A stretch of DNA of 64,000 bases, from the NCBI RefSeq assembly GCF_016888165.1, contig NZ_JACSWC010000387.1, forward strand, positions 1 to 64,000, in the 5' to 3' direction. This DNA comes from Halomicronema sp. CCY15110. Its GTDB lineage: Bacteria; Cyanobacteriota; Cyanobacteriia; Phormidesmidales; Phormidesmidaceae. Positions 8,090-17,405 of this stretch are shown one piece after another (the stretch's first letter is position 1; each line of letters opens with the position of its first letter). A program made the position numbers and the translations under genes. The notes under the pieces are model-generated. The model did not search any database. It saw only the letters and a program-made list of their open reading frames with translations, and was not told where the DNA came from.

Positions 8090-9544
8090 CTAGGCCAAAC
8101 TGGGGGTTTTGGTATGCCAGTCGGTGGCCTGTTCGTAGGCATAGGCCATTTCAAACAGCGTTTGCTCTTGCAGTACGTTGCCGATGAGTTGCAGGCCGAT
8201 GGGCAGCCCCGCTGCATCAAAGCCACAGGGAATGCTGATGCCGGGGAGTCCGGCGAGGTTCACAGGAATCGTCATCAGGTCAGACAGGTACATGCTGATG
8301 GGGGCATCCACTTTGGAGCCAGCGGTGAAGGCTGTCGTCGGCGAAGTGGGACACACCAGCGCATCCACTGCTTGGAAGGCGGCTTCAAAGTCTTGCTTGA
8401 TCAGGGTGCGCACTTTTTGCGCTTTGAGGTAATAGGCGTCGTAGTAACCCGCCGACAGCGCATAGGTGCCGATCATGATGCGACGCTTGACTTCGGCCCC
8501 AAAGCCCGCCGCCCGCGTTTTGGTATACATCGAGACGAGGTTGCTTTCTTCGGCTCTTGCGCCGTATTTCACACCGTCGTAGCGGGCCAGGTTAGACGAG
8601 GCTTCCGACGGGGCGATGATGTAGTAGCTGGGTAAGCCGTAGCGGAAACGCGGCAGAGAGATGGTTTTGACGGTGGCTCCGAGAGCTTCGTATTGGGCGA
8701 TCGCCGCCTTGACTGCGGCATCCACCACGGGATCCAACCCTTCGCCAAAGGTTTCTTGAATGATGCCGATGGTGCGCCCTTTGCAGTCCAGTCCCGGCTT
8801 CAGGTTTTGCGTGTAATCGGGAAGTTCCACATTCAGACTGGTGGAGTCTTTGGGATCGTGTCCGGCGATCGCCTGCAACACAATGGCGGCATCTTCGACG
8901 GTGCGGCTGAGGGGGCCGATTTGGTCTAGCGAGGAGGCATAGGCGACCAGCCCATACCGAGACACCAGTCCATAGGTGGGCTTGAGGCCGACCACCCCGC
9001 AGAGGGCCGCCGGTTGGCGAATGGAACCCCCGGTGTCGGACCCCAGCGCAATGGGGCATTCATCTGCTGCGACTGCCGCCGCCGAACCGCCCGAAGACCC
9101 CCCCGGTACCCGACTCGGATCCCAAGGATTGCCCGTCACCTGATAGGCCGAGTTTTCCGTCGAGCTGCCCATGGCAAACTCATCCAGGTTGGTTTTGCCG
9201 AGGGCGATGGTGCCAAGCTCGGCCAACCGCTGGGTGACGGTCGATTCGTAGGGGGGTACGAAATTTTCCAGCACTTTGGAGGCGCAGGTGGTGCGGACGC
9301 CTCGGGTGCAGAGGTTGTCCTTCAGGCCGATGGGAATGCCTTCTAGCAAACCAATGTCTTCGCCAGCGGCAATTTTCTGATCAACGGCCTGAGCTTGGGC
9401 GATCGCGGTTGCCTCAGTCACGGTCAAAAAGCTGTGCAGCTGCGGCTCTAACGCCTTGATGCGCTCTAAATAAGATTGCGTGATCTCGACAGCAGAGCGT
9501 TCTTTTTGCGTGAGTTGACGATGTAACTCGCGAATCAGCGACAT
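8090..9544 (-). CDS. gatA: Aspartyl/glutamyl-tRNA amidotransferase subunit A
   Basis: From the ATG at 9544 the protein has 484 residues and begins [11 protein letters not shown], typical for GatA. The amidase signature is complete: catalytic lysine in GIPIGLKDN, and [14 protein letters not shown] and [12 protein letters not shown] providing the cis-Ser and the nucleophilic Ser. GatA releases ammonia from glutamine and passes it to GatB, which amidates Glu-tRNA(Gln). This indirect route matches the tRNA-Gln gene at 19061-19132. An upstream in-frame start at 9613 would add 23 residues of unlikely composition. gatB and gatC are not in the window. Confidence 0.97.
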   Translation of the reverse strand: MSLIRELHRQLTQKERSAVEITQSYLERIKALEPQLHSFLTVTEATAIAQAQAVDQKIAAGEDIGLLEGIPIGLKDNLCTRGVRTTCASKVLENFVPPYESTVTQRLAELGTIALGKTNLDEFAMGSSTENSAYQVTGNPWDPSRVPGGSSGGSAAAVAADECPIALGSDTGGSIRQPAALCGVVGLKPTYGLVSRYGLVAYASSLDQIGPLSRTVEDAAIVLQAIAGHDPKDSTSLNVELPDYTQNLKPGLDCKGRTIGIIQETFGEGLDPVVDAAVKAAIAQYEALGATVKTISLPRFRYGLPSYYIIAPSEASSNLARYDGVKYGARAEESNLVSMYTKTRAAGFGAEVKRRIMIGTYALSAGYYDAYYLKAQKVRTLIKQDFEAAFQAVDALVCPTSPTTAFTAGSKVDAPISMYLSDLMTIPVNLAGLPGISIPCGFDAAGLPIGLQLIGNVLQEQTLFEMAYAYEQATDWHTKTPSLA

Positions 9545-9713
9545 AACTGGCCTCAGGGTGCGCTTGCAATAGCGGATGCAGTAACAACCTACCAGTATAG
9601 GAAAGGACGGCATTGCTCACCGGCTGATTTCTGGGGGAAATGCGATCGCTAAAATCCGTGGCGATCGATCGCCAGTCCGCCCCGGTGCGACTAGGGGCGC
9701 GGCGGCGGTGCCA

Positions 9714-10715
9714 TCATTCGGCCTCGTCCGCTGTGGTGAAAATGCTGTAAACAGCATTGGTTTCAGCTTTAGCGCGATACATAGCGCGATCGGCATCGTG
9801 CAAAATTTGCTCAGGCGTGTGGTGACGGGTCGGGTCACTGACCACAATGCCGACACTCAAATTTAACGACACCTCTGCCTGACTCAACCCGAAGCTGGGT
9901 TGCAGCGCCGCCATCAACTTTTCTACCTGGGCGATCGCTTGGGCCGCCGAGTCCACCTGAGACACCACCACGACAAACTCATCGCCGCCAAATCGGGCCA
10001 CCACATCTTCGGCATCCACCACTCGCCGGAGGCGTTCGGCGATCTGCATCAGCAACTGATCACCGACAAAGTGACCGTAGGTGGCGTTGACCTGTTTGAA
10101 GCGATCGCAATCACAAAACAGCACCGCAAACTGATAATCGGGGTCAGTTTGTATCCCTTCCAGGAGGCGCTGCAAGGATTCCATCAGCAGGTCTCGATTG
10201 GCCAGTCCGGTCAACGTGTCATGGTGGGCCGCCTGCATGAGCTGCATATTGGCGATCTCTAGGGCTTTGGTGCGTTCCTTAACGACTTGCTGCATTTTCA
10301 ACAAACTCTGTCGGGCCAGCACCTGGCTCCGCACTCGCACCAAGACCTCAGCCATGTGAAAAGGCTTGGTAACGTAGTCCACACCGCCCACTTCAAAAGC
10401 CCGAACCTTATCAAAGGCATCACTGAAAGCGCTGAGAAAAATCACCGGAATATCTGCCGTGACGGGATCCGCTTTGAGCCGCTGACACAACGTGTAGCCA
10501 TCCATCTCTGGCATGTTGATGTCCAACAAAATAATGTCGGGCAACAGCGACTGCACGGCTGTATTCGCCATCTCCGCATTCACCGCTTTGCGAACACTGT
10601 AACCATTTGTTTCCAATATTTCGGCGAGCAGCAGGATGTTGTCGATCGTGTCATCGACAATCAAAATATCGGCTTGGAAAGGTGCGCCAAAGACTGTTTG
10701 CAGCGACTCACTCAT
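9714..10715 (-). CDS. Response regulator with GGDEF domain (diguanylate cyclase)
   Basis: 333 residues: an N-terminal receiver domain (acidic pocket DD at 21-22, phosphoacceptor Asp in ILLDINMPEMDG near 60, conserved Lys in VTKPFH near 117), a short coiled linker (VKERTKALEIANMQL) and a GGDEF domain from about 165. The active-site motif RFGGDEF is intact, so cyclic di-GMP synthesis is expected, with phosphorylation driving dimerisation as in PleD-like proteins. The RxxD inhibitory site that normally precedes GGDEF reads DAED, so product inhibition may be lost. No partner histidine kinase lies nearby. Confidence 0.93.
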   Translation of the reverse strand: MSESLQTVFGAPFQADILIVDDTIDNILLLAEILETNGYSVRKAVNAEMANTAVQSLLPDIILLDINMPEMDGYTLCQRLKADPVTADIPVIFLSAFSDAFDKVRAFEVGGVDYVTKPFHMAEVLVRVRSQVLARQSLLKMQQVVKERTKALEIANMQLMQAAHHDTLTGLANRDLLMESLQRLLEGIQTDPDYQFAVLFCDCDRFKQVNATYGHFVGDQLLMQIAERLRRVVDAEDVVARFGGDEFVVVVSQVDSAAQAIAQVEKLMAALQPSFGLSQAEVSLNLSVGIVVSDPTRHHTPEQILHDADRAMYRAKAETNAVYSIFTTADEAE

Positions 10716-10763
10716 AGGCCCATGTCAGATTCAGCAAGAATCACCCTAAAAATAGTCCTCACC

Positions 10764-10826
10764 AGAGGACGGTTCCCTTGAACTAAGCCTTACTGTATCG
10801 GTAGAACCCACCAGAAACCGTCCTCT
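10764..10826. repeat. Inverted pair of palindromic repeats between the GGDEF and VOC genes
   Basis: AGAGGACGGTTCCCT at 10764-10778 and an inverted partner ending AACCGTCCTCT at 10816-10826 can pair over 11 bp around a loop of about 40 bp. The pair is some 90 bp downstream of the VOC gene stop and 50 bp upstream of the GGDEF start. It is a diverged member of the dispersed palindrome family. Confidence 0.7.
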
Positions 10827-10912
10827 CTGTACTCCACCTTGACATCATTTGGCGTGCCGCGAGCGGATCACGTTGAATGCGGCGGGTAGGATTAGCCATC
10901 GGCGCGATCGCC

Positions 10913-11353
10913 TCAATGCGTTTCCCCCACTTGAGCATGGGCCACTTCGCCAAAGATGGCTTGGGGATGGCAGTAATACTTAAATTCCAGCAGGTTGTAG
11001 AAGGGATCTTCCAAAAAGAAGGTGCGATGCTCTAGTGGCGAGCCTGCAAAGCGACGTTTGGGCTGCTGGAATAGTTTGAGCCCGTTTGCCAAAGCGCGGT
11101 TCAATAAAGCATCAAAGTCGCTTTCGGCTAAAAATACGAGACCAAAGTGGCGAGGATAGATCCCTTTTTGTGGGGTCAAATCATCGGTGGTGTGGGCCAC
11201 AATTTGGTGATTATAGAGATTGAGAATAATGGAATTGGCGGATTCGCGCCCAGCCTCGCAGCCCAGCCCTTCGACATAAAACGATTTGGCCGTCGGGATA
11301 TCGGCAACGGGGAAAGCCAGATGAAATAAAACTGGGGCTTGAGTAGAGTCCAT
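10913..11353 (-). CDS. VOC (glyoxalase/dioxygenase fold) family protein
   Basis: About 146 residues from the ATG at 11353 (starts at 11356 and 11362 are also open). The N-terminal LFHLAFPVADIPTAKSFYVEGLGC and the C-terminal FFLEDPFYNLLEFKYY are hallmarks of the vicinal oxygen chelate superfamily. Metal ligands would be the His of FHLAF, the His of YPRHFG and the Glu of LLEFKY. The reaction cannot be named from sequence; glyoxalase I, ring-cleaving dioxygenases and resistance proteins share the fold. It stands alone on the minus strand. Confidence 0.88.
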   Translation of the reverse strand: MDSTQAPVLFHLAFPVADIPTAKSFYVEGLGCEAGRESANSIILNLYNHQIVAHTTDDLTPQKGIYPRHFGLVFLAESDFDALLNRALANGLKLFQQPKRRFAGSPLEHRTFFLEDPFYNLLEFKYYCHPQAIFGEVAHAQVGETH

Positions 11354-11498
11354 CATGCGCAACCGATCACAGCGTTAGTGACATCACTGGTGAGAGCGTA
11401 ACACCCACATAACCAAACGGGTCGATCTTAGAAGATTTTTGAAAAGCAGTCTGTAACCGATACTTCCCGTTGGCGGTAGCTGATTACTTGCTGATTGC

Positions 11499-11762
11499 TT
11501 ACGGTTGGGCTTTGTCAATGTCTTTGGCAAAGAGTTTGCGACCGCGCAGCTGAGGATCCGTTTTGATCTCTTGGGGCGTATGAAAGGTGAAGCGGCGATC
11601 GCCCTTATGCTTTGCCCATTCTGCCTGAATCGTGGGCTCTGGAAACTCCCCTTGCTCAAGCTGTTCGAGCATCTTGGGCCAGCGAGTTTTGAGGTGTTTC
11701 ACCTCACCGACATACAAGCGAACGGTGCCAAAATTAGCGACGGCGTAAATTTTGGAGGCCAT
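11499..11762 (-). CDS. Small protein with a GIY-YIG-like N-terminus (87 aa)
   Basis: The N-terminus SKIYAVANFGTVRLYVGEVK shows I-Y at 5-6 and Y-V-G at 17-19, the spacing of the GIY-YIG nuclease core, followed by an arginine at 27 (HLKTRW) where the family has its catalytic arginine. The remaining 60 residues are short and basic, with AEWAKHKGDRRFTF. A clear catalytic glutamate is not evident, so this may be a degenerate or minimal version used for binding rather than cutting. The assignment is inference from motif spacing only; it could equally be an unrelated cyanobacterial small protein. Confidence 0.7.
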   Translation of the reverse strand: MASKIYAVANFGTVRLYVGEVKHLKTRWPKMLEQLEQGEFPEPTIQAEWAKHKGDRRFTFHTPQEIKTDPQLRGRKLFAKDIDKAQP

Positions 11763-11842
11763 CTTGATGACTCATGGGTAGATTGACTGCAAACATGCCT
11801 GAAGACGTGTCATGGCGACAATGCTAGACGTAGCAAATAAGA

Positions 11843-13969
11843 TTAGTCTCTTGGGGGCCATGCGTTAACCCATGAATTAGCTAACGCGATTTTGTCTGTG
11901 GTGTAGGTTTGAATCAGCGCGGCTGCGATCGCGCTCCCGGCAAAGGCCATCACCGCAGGGACGACTGGCAACCAGCCCGCTTGGGTGGCGACACCGATGG
12001 GCACACCGACTAAGACGATACTGCCCGCTACTAAGCCCAGTCCTAAGACTCGTAGACGTTTACCCTGACGCCCCAATATTACCCCGCCCGTTGCGCCCCC
12101 GACGATCCACACCAGTTCCACGGCCTCGGGCACCGCCCACGGCAGCGGCTGGCCATCGAGGGCGGCGGCGACGATCTGACTCGTTGCATGGGCGTGCAGC
12201 ATCACCCCAGACATCAAAAAATCCTCTTCAGCCGTGGCACTGTAAGGGGTTAGGAAAAAATCTTTGGCCGAAGCGGCGGTGGTGCCGATCAAAATGATGC
12301 GATCGCGAATCATTTCAGCCTGAAATTGCCCGTCTAAGATCTCGCCAATCGTAATGGTGGGAATCGTGTCATTAGCGCCCCGGTATTGCAGCATGATCTG
12401 ATAACCGGCAGCGTCCATCTGGCGATAGCCGCCAAAGTTTGGCTCTAGCGGCACAAAGGTCGCGTCGTTGAGCGCCAGATACTCGGCATTGACGGCACTG
12501 GCTCGGGGCACAAGGCCGCGCGGCTGCAAATAAGCCAGGGCCAGTCGCAACGCCAGCGAATGAAAAATCTCCGTGTCGGGGCGATCGTCCGCCGTGGCGT
12601 AAATTAAACTGCGGCGCACTACCCCATCAGCATCCACCGGAAAATCATTAAAGCCCACCCGTTCTGGGGGCATACCGCGCGGAGCGGGAATCCGTTCGGA
12701 CGGGCTGGTGCCCAACTGCCGAATCGCCACCACATTGTCCGCCGCCAGCGCGGCGAGCAGTTGATCATGGCCGTCGCCTTGGGGAATGTCGCGATATAAA
12801 TCTAGCCCAATCACTTGCGGATCATAGGTTTGCAGCGTGGTGATGAGTTCGGCCAACACGGCATCACTCGGCGTCGGTTGTTGCAGTCGCATCAAATCGG
12901 CTTCGGTGATTTCGACCACCAATAGGCGATCGTCCACGGGCGGTAGCGGTTGTCGTAGTACCCATTGGTCGTGCAGCCACAGCTCAATGGGTACCCAGCC
13001 CCCCAGGTGGCGAATGAGCAGCACGATCGCCACGATCACCACCGCCGCGATCGCCTGTCGCCCCGCCCGCAACTGCCACCCCGGTTTAACCGCATCAGAC
13101 GGCGACAGTTCCGTTGTCGCTAGGGCCGTGGCCGACGGAGTAGCTAACTCCTGATACTGGGCTAAATCGGCTAAGGCTGCCGCCGCTGAGGGATACCGCT
13201 GATAAATCGAGACATGGGTCAATCGATTTAAGAACACTTTTAAGCCGTCACTCACGGCAGGGGCACTTGCGATCCATTGCAACTCGCCCGTGACCGGATT
13301 TTCGGGTAGCTCGGTGGGCGATCGCCCGGTCAACCCGCGAATTACGGTCATGCCCAGCGCGTACAGATCGCTGCTGTAGCGGGGCCGTCCGGCCATTTGT
13401 TCAGGCGCAGCATAGCCCTGAGTGCCAATGCTCACGGTAAACCGCTCACTGTTCGCCGTGCCGAGCTCCGTGGTGATTTCCTTCACCGCGCCAAAGTCAA
13501 TCAAGACGTACTGACCATCAGCCTGCCGCCGCATCAAGTTGCTGGGTTTGATGTCGCGATGTACGACCTGTTCTTGGTGAATGAACGCCAAAATTTGCAG
13601 CACTGCGGTCAGCAACTCGACGGCTTCGGCCTCACCAAATTTCCCCAGCTGATTAAAGCGATCGCTGAGCGCATCGCCGTCAATAAACTCCTGCACCAAA
13701 TAAAACTCGCCTGCTAACTCAAAGGCATCCAACAAGGTGGGAATGGCCGGATGATTGCCCAGCCGTCGCATCACTTGGACTTCTGATTGAAATAGCCGTC
13801 TCGCCGTAGCCAAAAACTGGGCCGAGGTGTCGGCGGGCATGAGGTGCTTGATCACGCAGCGCAACTGCGATCGCTGCTCATCGACCGCCAAATAAGTTTG
13901 GGCAAAGCCCCCCTGCCCCAAGGGCCGCAACACCCGATACCGTTCATTTAGCCACTGCTCAGTCATCAA
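11843..13969 (-). CDS. Serine/threonine protein kinase with C-terminal CHASE2 sensor domain
   Basis: A 708-residue membrane protein. Residues 11-270 are a Hanks-type kinase with glycine loop LGQGGFAQTYLA, Lys41 in VIKHL, catalytic loop VHRDIKPSN (Asp139), DFG at 158-160 and the APEQM segment. A membrane helix follows at about 306-320, then an extracytoplasmic CHASE2 domain (about 330-615, WVLRQPLPPVDDRLLVV, QVIGLDLYRD, IILIGTTAAS), and two or three further helices near the C-terminus. The layout implies an outside signal controlling cytoplasmic phosphorylation. All kinase residues needed for activity are present. The ligand and targets are unknown. Confidence 0.94.
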   Translation of the reverse strand: MMTEQWLNERYRVLRPLGQGGFAQTYLAVDEQRSQLRCVIKHLMPADTSAQFLATARRLFQSEVQVMRRLGNHPAIPTLLDAFELAGEFYLVQEFIDGDALSDRFNQLGKFGEAEAVELLTAVLQILAFIHQEQVVHRDIKPSNLMRRQADGQYVLIDFGAVKEITTELGTANSERFTVSIGTQGYAAPEQMAGRPRYSSDLYALGMTVIRGLTGRSPTELPENPVTGELQWIASAPAVSDGLKVFLNRLTHVSIYQRYPSAAAALADLAQYQELATPSATALATTELSPSDAVKPGWQLRAGRQAIAAVVIVAIVLLIRHLGGWVPIELWLHDQWVLRQPLPPVDDRLLVVEITEADLMRLQQPTPSDAVLAELITTLQTYDPQVIGLDLYRDIPQGDGHDQLLAALAADNVVAIRQLGTSPSERIPAPRGMPPERVGFNDFPVDADGVVRRSLIYATADDRPDTEIFHSLALRLALAYLQPRGLVPRASAVNAEYLALNDATFVPLEPNFGGYRQMDAAGYQIMLQYRGANDTIPTITIGEILDGQFQAEMIRDRIILIGTTAASAKDFFLTPYSATAEEDFLMSGVMLHAHATSQIVAAALDGQPLPWAVPEAVELVWIVGGATGGVILGRQGKRLRVLGLGLVAGSIVLVGVPIGVATQAGWLPVVPAVMAFAGSAIAAALIQTYTTDKIALANSWVNAWPPRD

Positions 13970-14338
13970 TTCCGACGTTCCCCAGTATTACTGTTGCCGT
14001 TTCGGCAGGCCCGCAGCGCACCCCTGAAAGTCTCAGCCCCTGCTTTTTCAAAGCCTGCCCCAGTTGGCCCCTTGCTAGCGCCGTATCCTGATTACAGTCT
14101 GCGACCACCCATTTACCCATTTAATTTTCCAGATAGTGCAGCCGATGATCGGAGATTCAGCCTCGTGTGAGTGACGGCGGATTGACTACGCCGTATCAAC
14201 AGATGTTTTATGCTGATAAAGGCCCCACCCTGACTTGATCCCCCATGCTAATTAACGGGTATCAGCAGCGGCGTCTCCCGATTGCTCAGGCAGCAACTTG
14301 AGTCTCAGGCTTGCCCCTTTATAAATAATTATTTGAGA
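13970..14338. other. 369-bp divergent intergenic region
   Basis: This separates the kinase gene (minus) from the TerC gene (plus) and must hold both promoters. TerC genes are often preceded by a yybP-ykoY manganese riboswitch; I looked for its conserved loops here and could not find a convincing match. No gene is supported. Confidence 0.5.
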
Positions 14339-15196
14339 ATGCTAGATCGTCTACTCGATATATCTACCAATCTTGGCATTGATACCCTCTTGTTGCTGCC
14401 GGTTTTGATTGCGCTGGAAGCGGTGTTGTCGGCGGATAATGCGATCGCCCTAGCCGCGATCGCCCAGGGGCTAGAGTCGGAAAAACAGCAGCAGCGCGCC
14501 TTAAATGTCGGGCTGGTGGCGGCGTTTGTGCTTCGGATGCTGCTGATCTTGACCGCGTCTTGGGTGCTGCGGTATTGGCAGTTCGAAGTAGCTGGGGCCG
14601 TTTATCTACTGTGGTTGGTCTATCAGCATTTCACGGCGACAGAAGACGACCAACATCATCACCACGGCCCTCGGTTTGCCTCGGTTTGGCAAGCGGTGCC
14701 GACCATTGCCTTAACCGACCTCGCCTTTTCGCTAGATAGCGTGACGACCGCGATCGCCCTATCCCGCGATGTTTGGATCGTCTTGCTGGGGGGCAGCATC
14801 GGCATTCTCACGCTGCGCTTTATGGCCCAGCTCTTTATCCGCTGGCTCGACGAATATGAATACTTGGAAGATGCCGGGTTCATTACCGTCGCGTTTGTGG
14901 GCATTCGATTACTCCTGCGGGTCGCCAATGACAGCTGGGTGCCGCCCCAATGGCTCATGATCCTGCTCATTGCCGGGGTCTTTGCCTGGGGCTTTTCCAA
15001 GAAAACCCAAACCGCCGACGAGCCTGCTACCGATGTCGTTGCCGCCGCCCCCGCAAACGGTCACCTAACTGCGACAGACGATGACCTGGCGATGCCCACC
15101 GCTGAGTCCGCTGCTACATCTGCTACTACAGTCGAGGCATCTCGCCAACCGGCAGGCGTAACCAGCCGTGACCAGGAGTTGCCCCAATCGGAATAA
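14339..15196 (+). CDS. TerC family membrane protein (probable metal exporter)
   Basis: From the ATG at 14339 the protein has 285 residues and about seven membrane helices. The two TerC acidic signatures are present: EAVLSADNAIALAAI in the first helix and ALTDLAFSLDSVTTAIALS in a later one. A His-rich loop (DDQHHHHGP) lies between them, and the C-terminal 50 residues are a polar Ala/Thr/Asp-rich tail. TerC relatives move manganese or calcium, or support metal loading of exported proteins. In photosynthetic organisms related proteins act in thylakoid biogenesis and Mn or Ca supply. The exact cargo here is inference. An earlier in-frame start at 14282 is less likely. Confidence 0.88.
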   Translation: MLDRLLDISTNLGIDTLLLLPVLIALEAVLSADNAIALAAIAQGLESEKQQQRALNVGLVAAFVLRMLLILTASWVLRYWQFEVAGAVYLLWLVYQHFTATEDDQHHHHGPRFASVWQAVPTIALTDLAFSLDSVTTAIALSRDVWIVLLGGSIGILTLRFMAQLFIRWLDEYEYLEDAGFITVAFVGIRLLLRVANDSWVPPQWLMILLIAGVFAWGFSKKTQTADEPATDVVAAAPANGHLTATDDDLAMPTAESAATSATTVEASRQPAGVTSRDQELPQSE

Positions 15197-15549
15197 TGTT
15201 TGTTGGCGGCATGGCAGGATCGGCTAGCCCGCCCACCCACCAGAAATTCATAATGCGCCAAGACTGGATGAGAAAAGTCGAGGAGAAATAAACTTTTACC
15301 ACGTTTTATCTCGTTTGAAGACGCCTAGTGAATACTATTTCACGGTAAGGAAATCTGCCGCGATCGCCCATTAAAATCAGGTTGTCGGCAATCAGCGTCG
15401 CGTCCAGCCTCAGAGCTTCAACCGCTCTGACTTCGCGATTTTGGCTACGCTTACCTACTTTGGTTGACCCTCCATCGTTAACTGAGCTGACGCCCATACG
15501 ACGCAACATTGCATCACTCCATGCCGTTGGCATGTGGAGAGGAGGCACC

Positions 15550-15672
15550 ATGAAACGCACTTCGGTTTTGCCTTATCCCTTGACGCTCTATCCCCTCGTC
15601 AGGAACTTGTTTCGCGACTCTGCGGTTTTGACGTTTACGTTTTTGGTCCTGGCAGGCCTCATTTGTCTGTAA
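15550..15672 (+). CDS. 40-residue single-helix membrane peptide
   Basis: A short ORF starts at the ATG 15550 behind a strong Shine-Dalgarno (GGAGAGGAGG, about four bases upstream). It encodes 40 residues: a basic N-terminus (MKRTSVLPYP), an arginine at the interface and a hydrophobic C-terminal stretch (DSAVLTFTFLVLAGLICL) that would span the membrane. Size and layout resemble small photosystem or cytochrome b6f subunits, but I do not recognise it as any named one. The strong ribosome site is the main reason to call it real. Longer in-frame starts from 15382 look unnatural. Confidence 0.5.
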   Translation: MKRTSVLPYPLTLYPLVRNLFRDSAVLTFTFLVLAGLICL

Positions 15673-15718
15673 GAGTGCCCACTGCTAAGCACGTTACGCC
15701 CCCTAACGCGGCGGTTAG

Positions 15719-16021
15719 CTAGTCGCTAGTGCAGCGAATGACCTGTTGCTCACGATAGGCGGCACTGAAAAATGATAGTAAGCGATCGCCCACAACCTGA
15801 GTACGTGCCCAGGTTGCCGAATCTAGCGTGTCTTTTAACAACAGCAACTCGTGTACCAAGGCGTTTGCCTGAGCGGGTGAGATTGTCGGGTCTGCATAAT
15901 ATTGCTGCCAAAGTTCGTTTAGGCCAGGGAATCGCGGATCGTCAATGACAAAGCTGAAGATAAAGTCTTCATGGGGCGCGATCGCAGCTTGTCGGTCACC
16001 GCAATACAACTCAAAGCTCAT
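15719..16021 (-). CDS. Hypothetical protein (100 aa)
   Basis: I do not recognise this protein. It is soluble, aromatic and mainly helical in appearance (NELWQQYYADP, ALVHELLLLKDTLD, RLLSFFSAAYREQQ), with no signal or membrane segment. It ends 34 bp upstream of, or downstream from, nothing obvious: the DUF900 hydrolase gene stop is on the same strand 35 bp before this start, so the two are probably co-transcribed with the hydrolase first. The composition is consistent with a small regulatory or immunity-like partner, but that is only a guess. Confidence 0.7.
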   Translation of the reverse strand: MSFELYCGDRQAAIAPHEDFIFSFVIDDPRFPGLNELWQQYYADPTISPAQANALVHELLLLKDTLDSATWARTQVVGDRLLSFFSAAYREQQVIRCTSD

Positions 16022-16055
16022 GATCGTTGTCGCTAAATTGGTCTGAACCTATCTG

Positions 16056-17036
16056 CTATCGCCCCAACTTGAACTTGTTGGCGTACTCAATGTAGCGCCG
16101 TGCAGTAAACACATCGGGACTTTGTCCTTGCAGAACGGCGATGACATCTTGCACGACAGTGTCATTGGTCACGTGATAAGAGTGCTCTTTTAAGATCGAG
16201 ACCAGGTCACTCACATCGACCGTTACCACCTTGTAGGGCAATTGTCGGGGATAGCGTGGCCCACTTTGGCCCAACCGATCCGGGTTGCCCTTAGTCACGT
16301 CGCTTACCGTGAGCGCCTGATCTTCCGTGTTGAAATAGACGGTCACCTGTTTACCGAGTTCTGGCAACCGCGCAAATTTGTAGTCGTGCTCAAAGGCATC
16401 GTTGTCTTCGTCGGCAGCGGTCAAAATAATGTTGTCAAATAGCCGGGGTAAGGTGCGATCGCCGCTGAGCTTCTGGGTTTCTTGCAGGGCATGGCGCAAG
16501 ACGTAGTTACCCATGCTGTGGGCCACCAGGTTCACCCGTTGCTGGCAGGGCTCACCGGAACTCGGATCGCGCAAGAAATCCGTCAGCTTTTTCAACCCCC
16601 GGGCAAAGGCGTAGCCAGAAGTCATGGCGTCATGGCGATCGTCCTTATAATCAAACAGCGCGCCGTTGGAGGGCCAGGAAAACACGAACACATTGGGGGT
16701 GTACCGATTATCGGACAGGGCCGCCAGTCGCATTTTGAAGTTGGCTGCCCCTTCTAATGCGCCCTTAAAGGTCACATTAAAGCCGTGAATCAGCATGATG
16801 GAGTCGAGCGACTGCGATCGCATCGTCTGTTGAATGTCTTGAAACAGCGCCGTAGAACCTTCCGCTTTATTGTCCGGCAGCAGCTGAATGCTGCTGGGAT
16901 CAAGCCTGCCATCAATGACTTCCGCCTGGCCAAACCGTAAGTCTCCTAGGTCGGCTTCAGAAAAGCGATCGCCAAAATCAATCCCCTCAGCGTTCGTAAG
17001 CAGGTTGCGATTGGTACCGAAATAGACTGTGACCAT
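16056..17036 (-). CDS. Alpha/beta hydrolase of the DUF900 family
   Basis: 326 residues with the DUF900 arrangement. MVTVYFGTNRN opens the domain, MLIHGFNVTF is the oxyanion segment, VNLVAHSMGNYVL is the nucleophile elbow (Ser near 173), LTAADEDNDAF supplies an acidic residue, and SYH near 293 is a candidate catalytic histidine. There is no signal peptide, so it should be cytoplasmic. Family members are esterase- or lipase-like with unknown substrates. It precedes the 100-residue hypothetical gene by 34 bp on the same strand. Confidence 0.9.
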   Translation of the reverse strand: MVTVYFGTNRNLLTNAEGIDFGDRFSEADLGDLRFGQAEVIDGRLDPSSIQLLPDNKAEGSTALFQDIQQTMRSQSLDSIMLIHGFNVTFKGALEGAANFKMRLAALSDNRYTPNVFVFSWPSNGALFDYKDDRHDAMTSGYAFARGLKKLTDFLRDPSSGEPCQQRVNLVAHSMGNYVLRHALQETQKLSGDRTLPRLFDNIILTAADEDNDAFEHDYKFARLPELGKQVTVYFNTEDQALTVSDVTKGNPDRLGQSGPRYPRQLPYKVVTVDVSDLVSILKEHSYHVTNDTVVQDVIAVLQGQSPDVFTARRYIEYANKFKLGR

Positions 17037-17405
17037 AGCGTTTCAATCCATCCATGACCCGATGACAGTCGGTGACCGCCATTCACAGCGGCGCGCCGAT
17101 AGTGCTTTAAACATAGGCGCTCTGGGCAGAGGACACTGCTAGCTGAAATAAAGCTTCAGCTCTGGTAAGGGTTTCCTTACAAAAGTCTGCACAGTCTGCT
17201 CCCAACATGCGAGTCACTTGACAAACAGTAAAGAAAACTGCGGCTAAAGAATGAAATCTCGACCAACCTGGTTTCGACTTCGCTCAACCTTTTGCTGATA
17301 GGGCCGCGATCGCGATACTGCCCAACCTGGTTGCAGACAAGCGTAAGAAGTTGAATATGGGGCCAGGGAATAACGGCACTGGGGACGATGCACGGCTGAC
17401 AAGGG
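17037..17405. other. 369-bp intergenic region with a dispersed repeat
   Basis: No gene is supported. It contains one copy of a 20-bp word, GGTTTCGACTTCGCTCAACC at about 17270-17289, which recurs as an inverted pair near 55346-55412. The word AACCTGGTT is also repeated at about 17265 and 17329. Confidence 0.55.

Noticed and set aside
14180-14338. Possible yybP-ykoY manganese riboswitch before the TerC gene
   Set aside because: Position fits the known association, but the conserved loop sequences could not be found by eye. An Infernal scan with RF00080 would decide.
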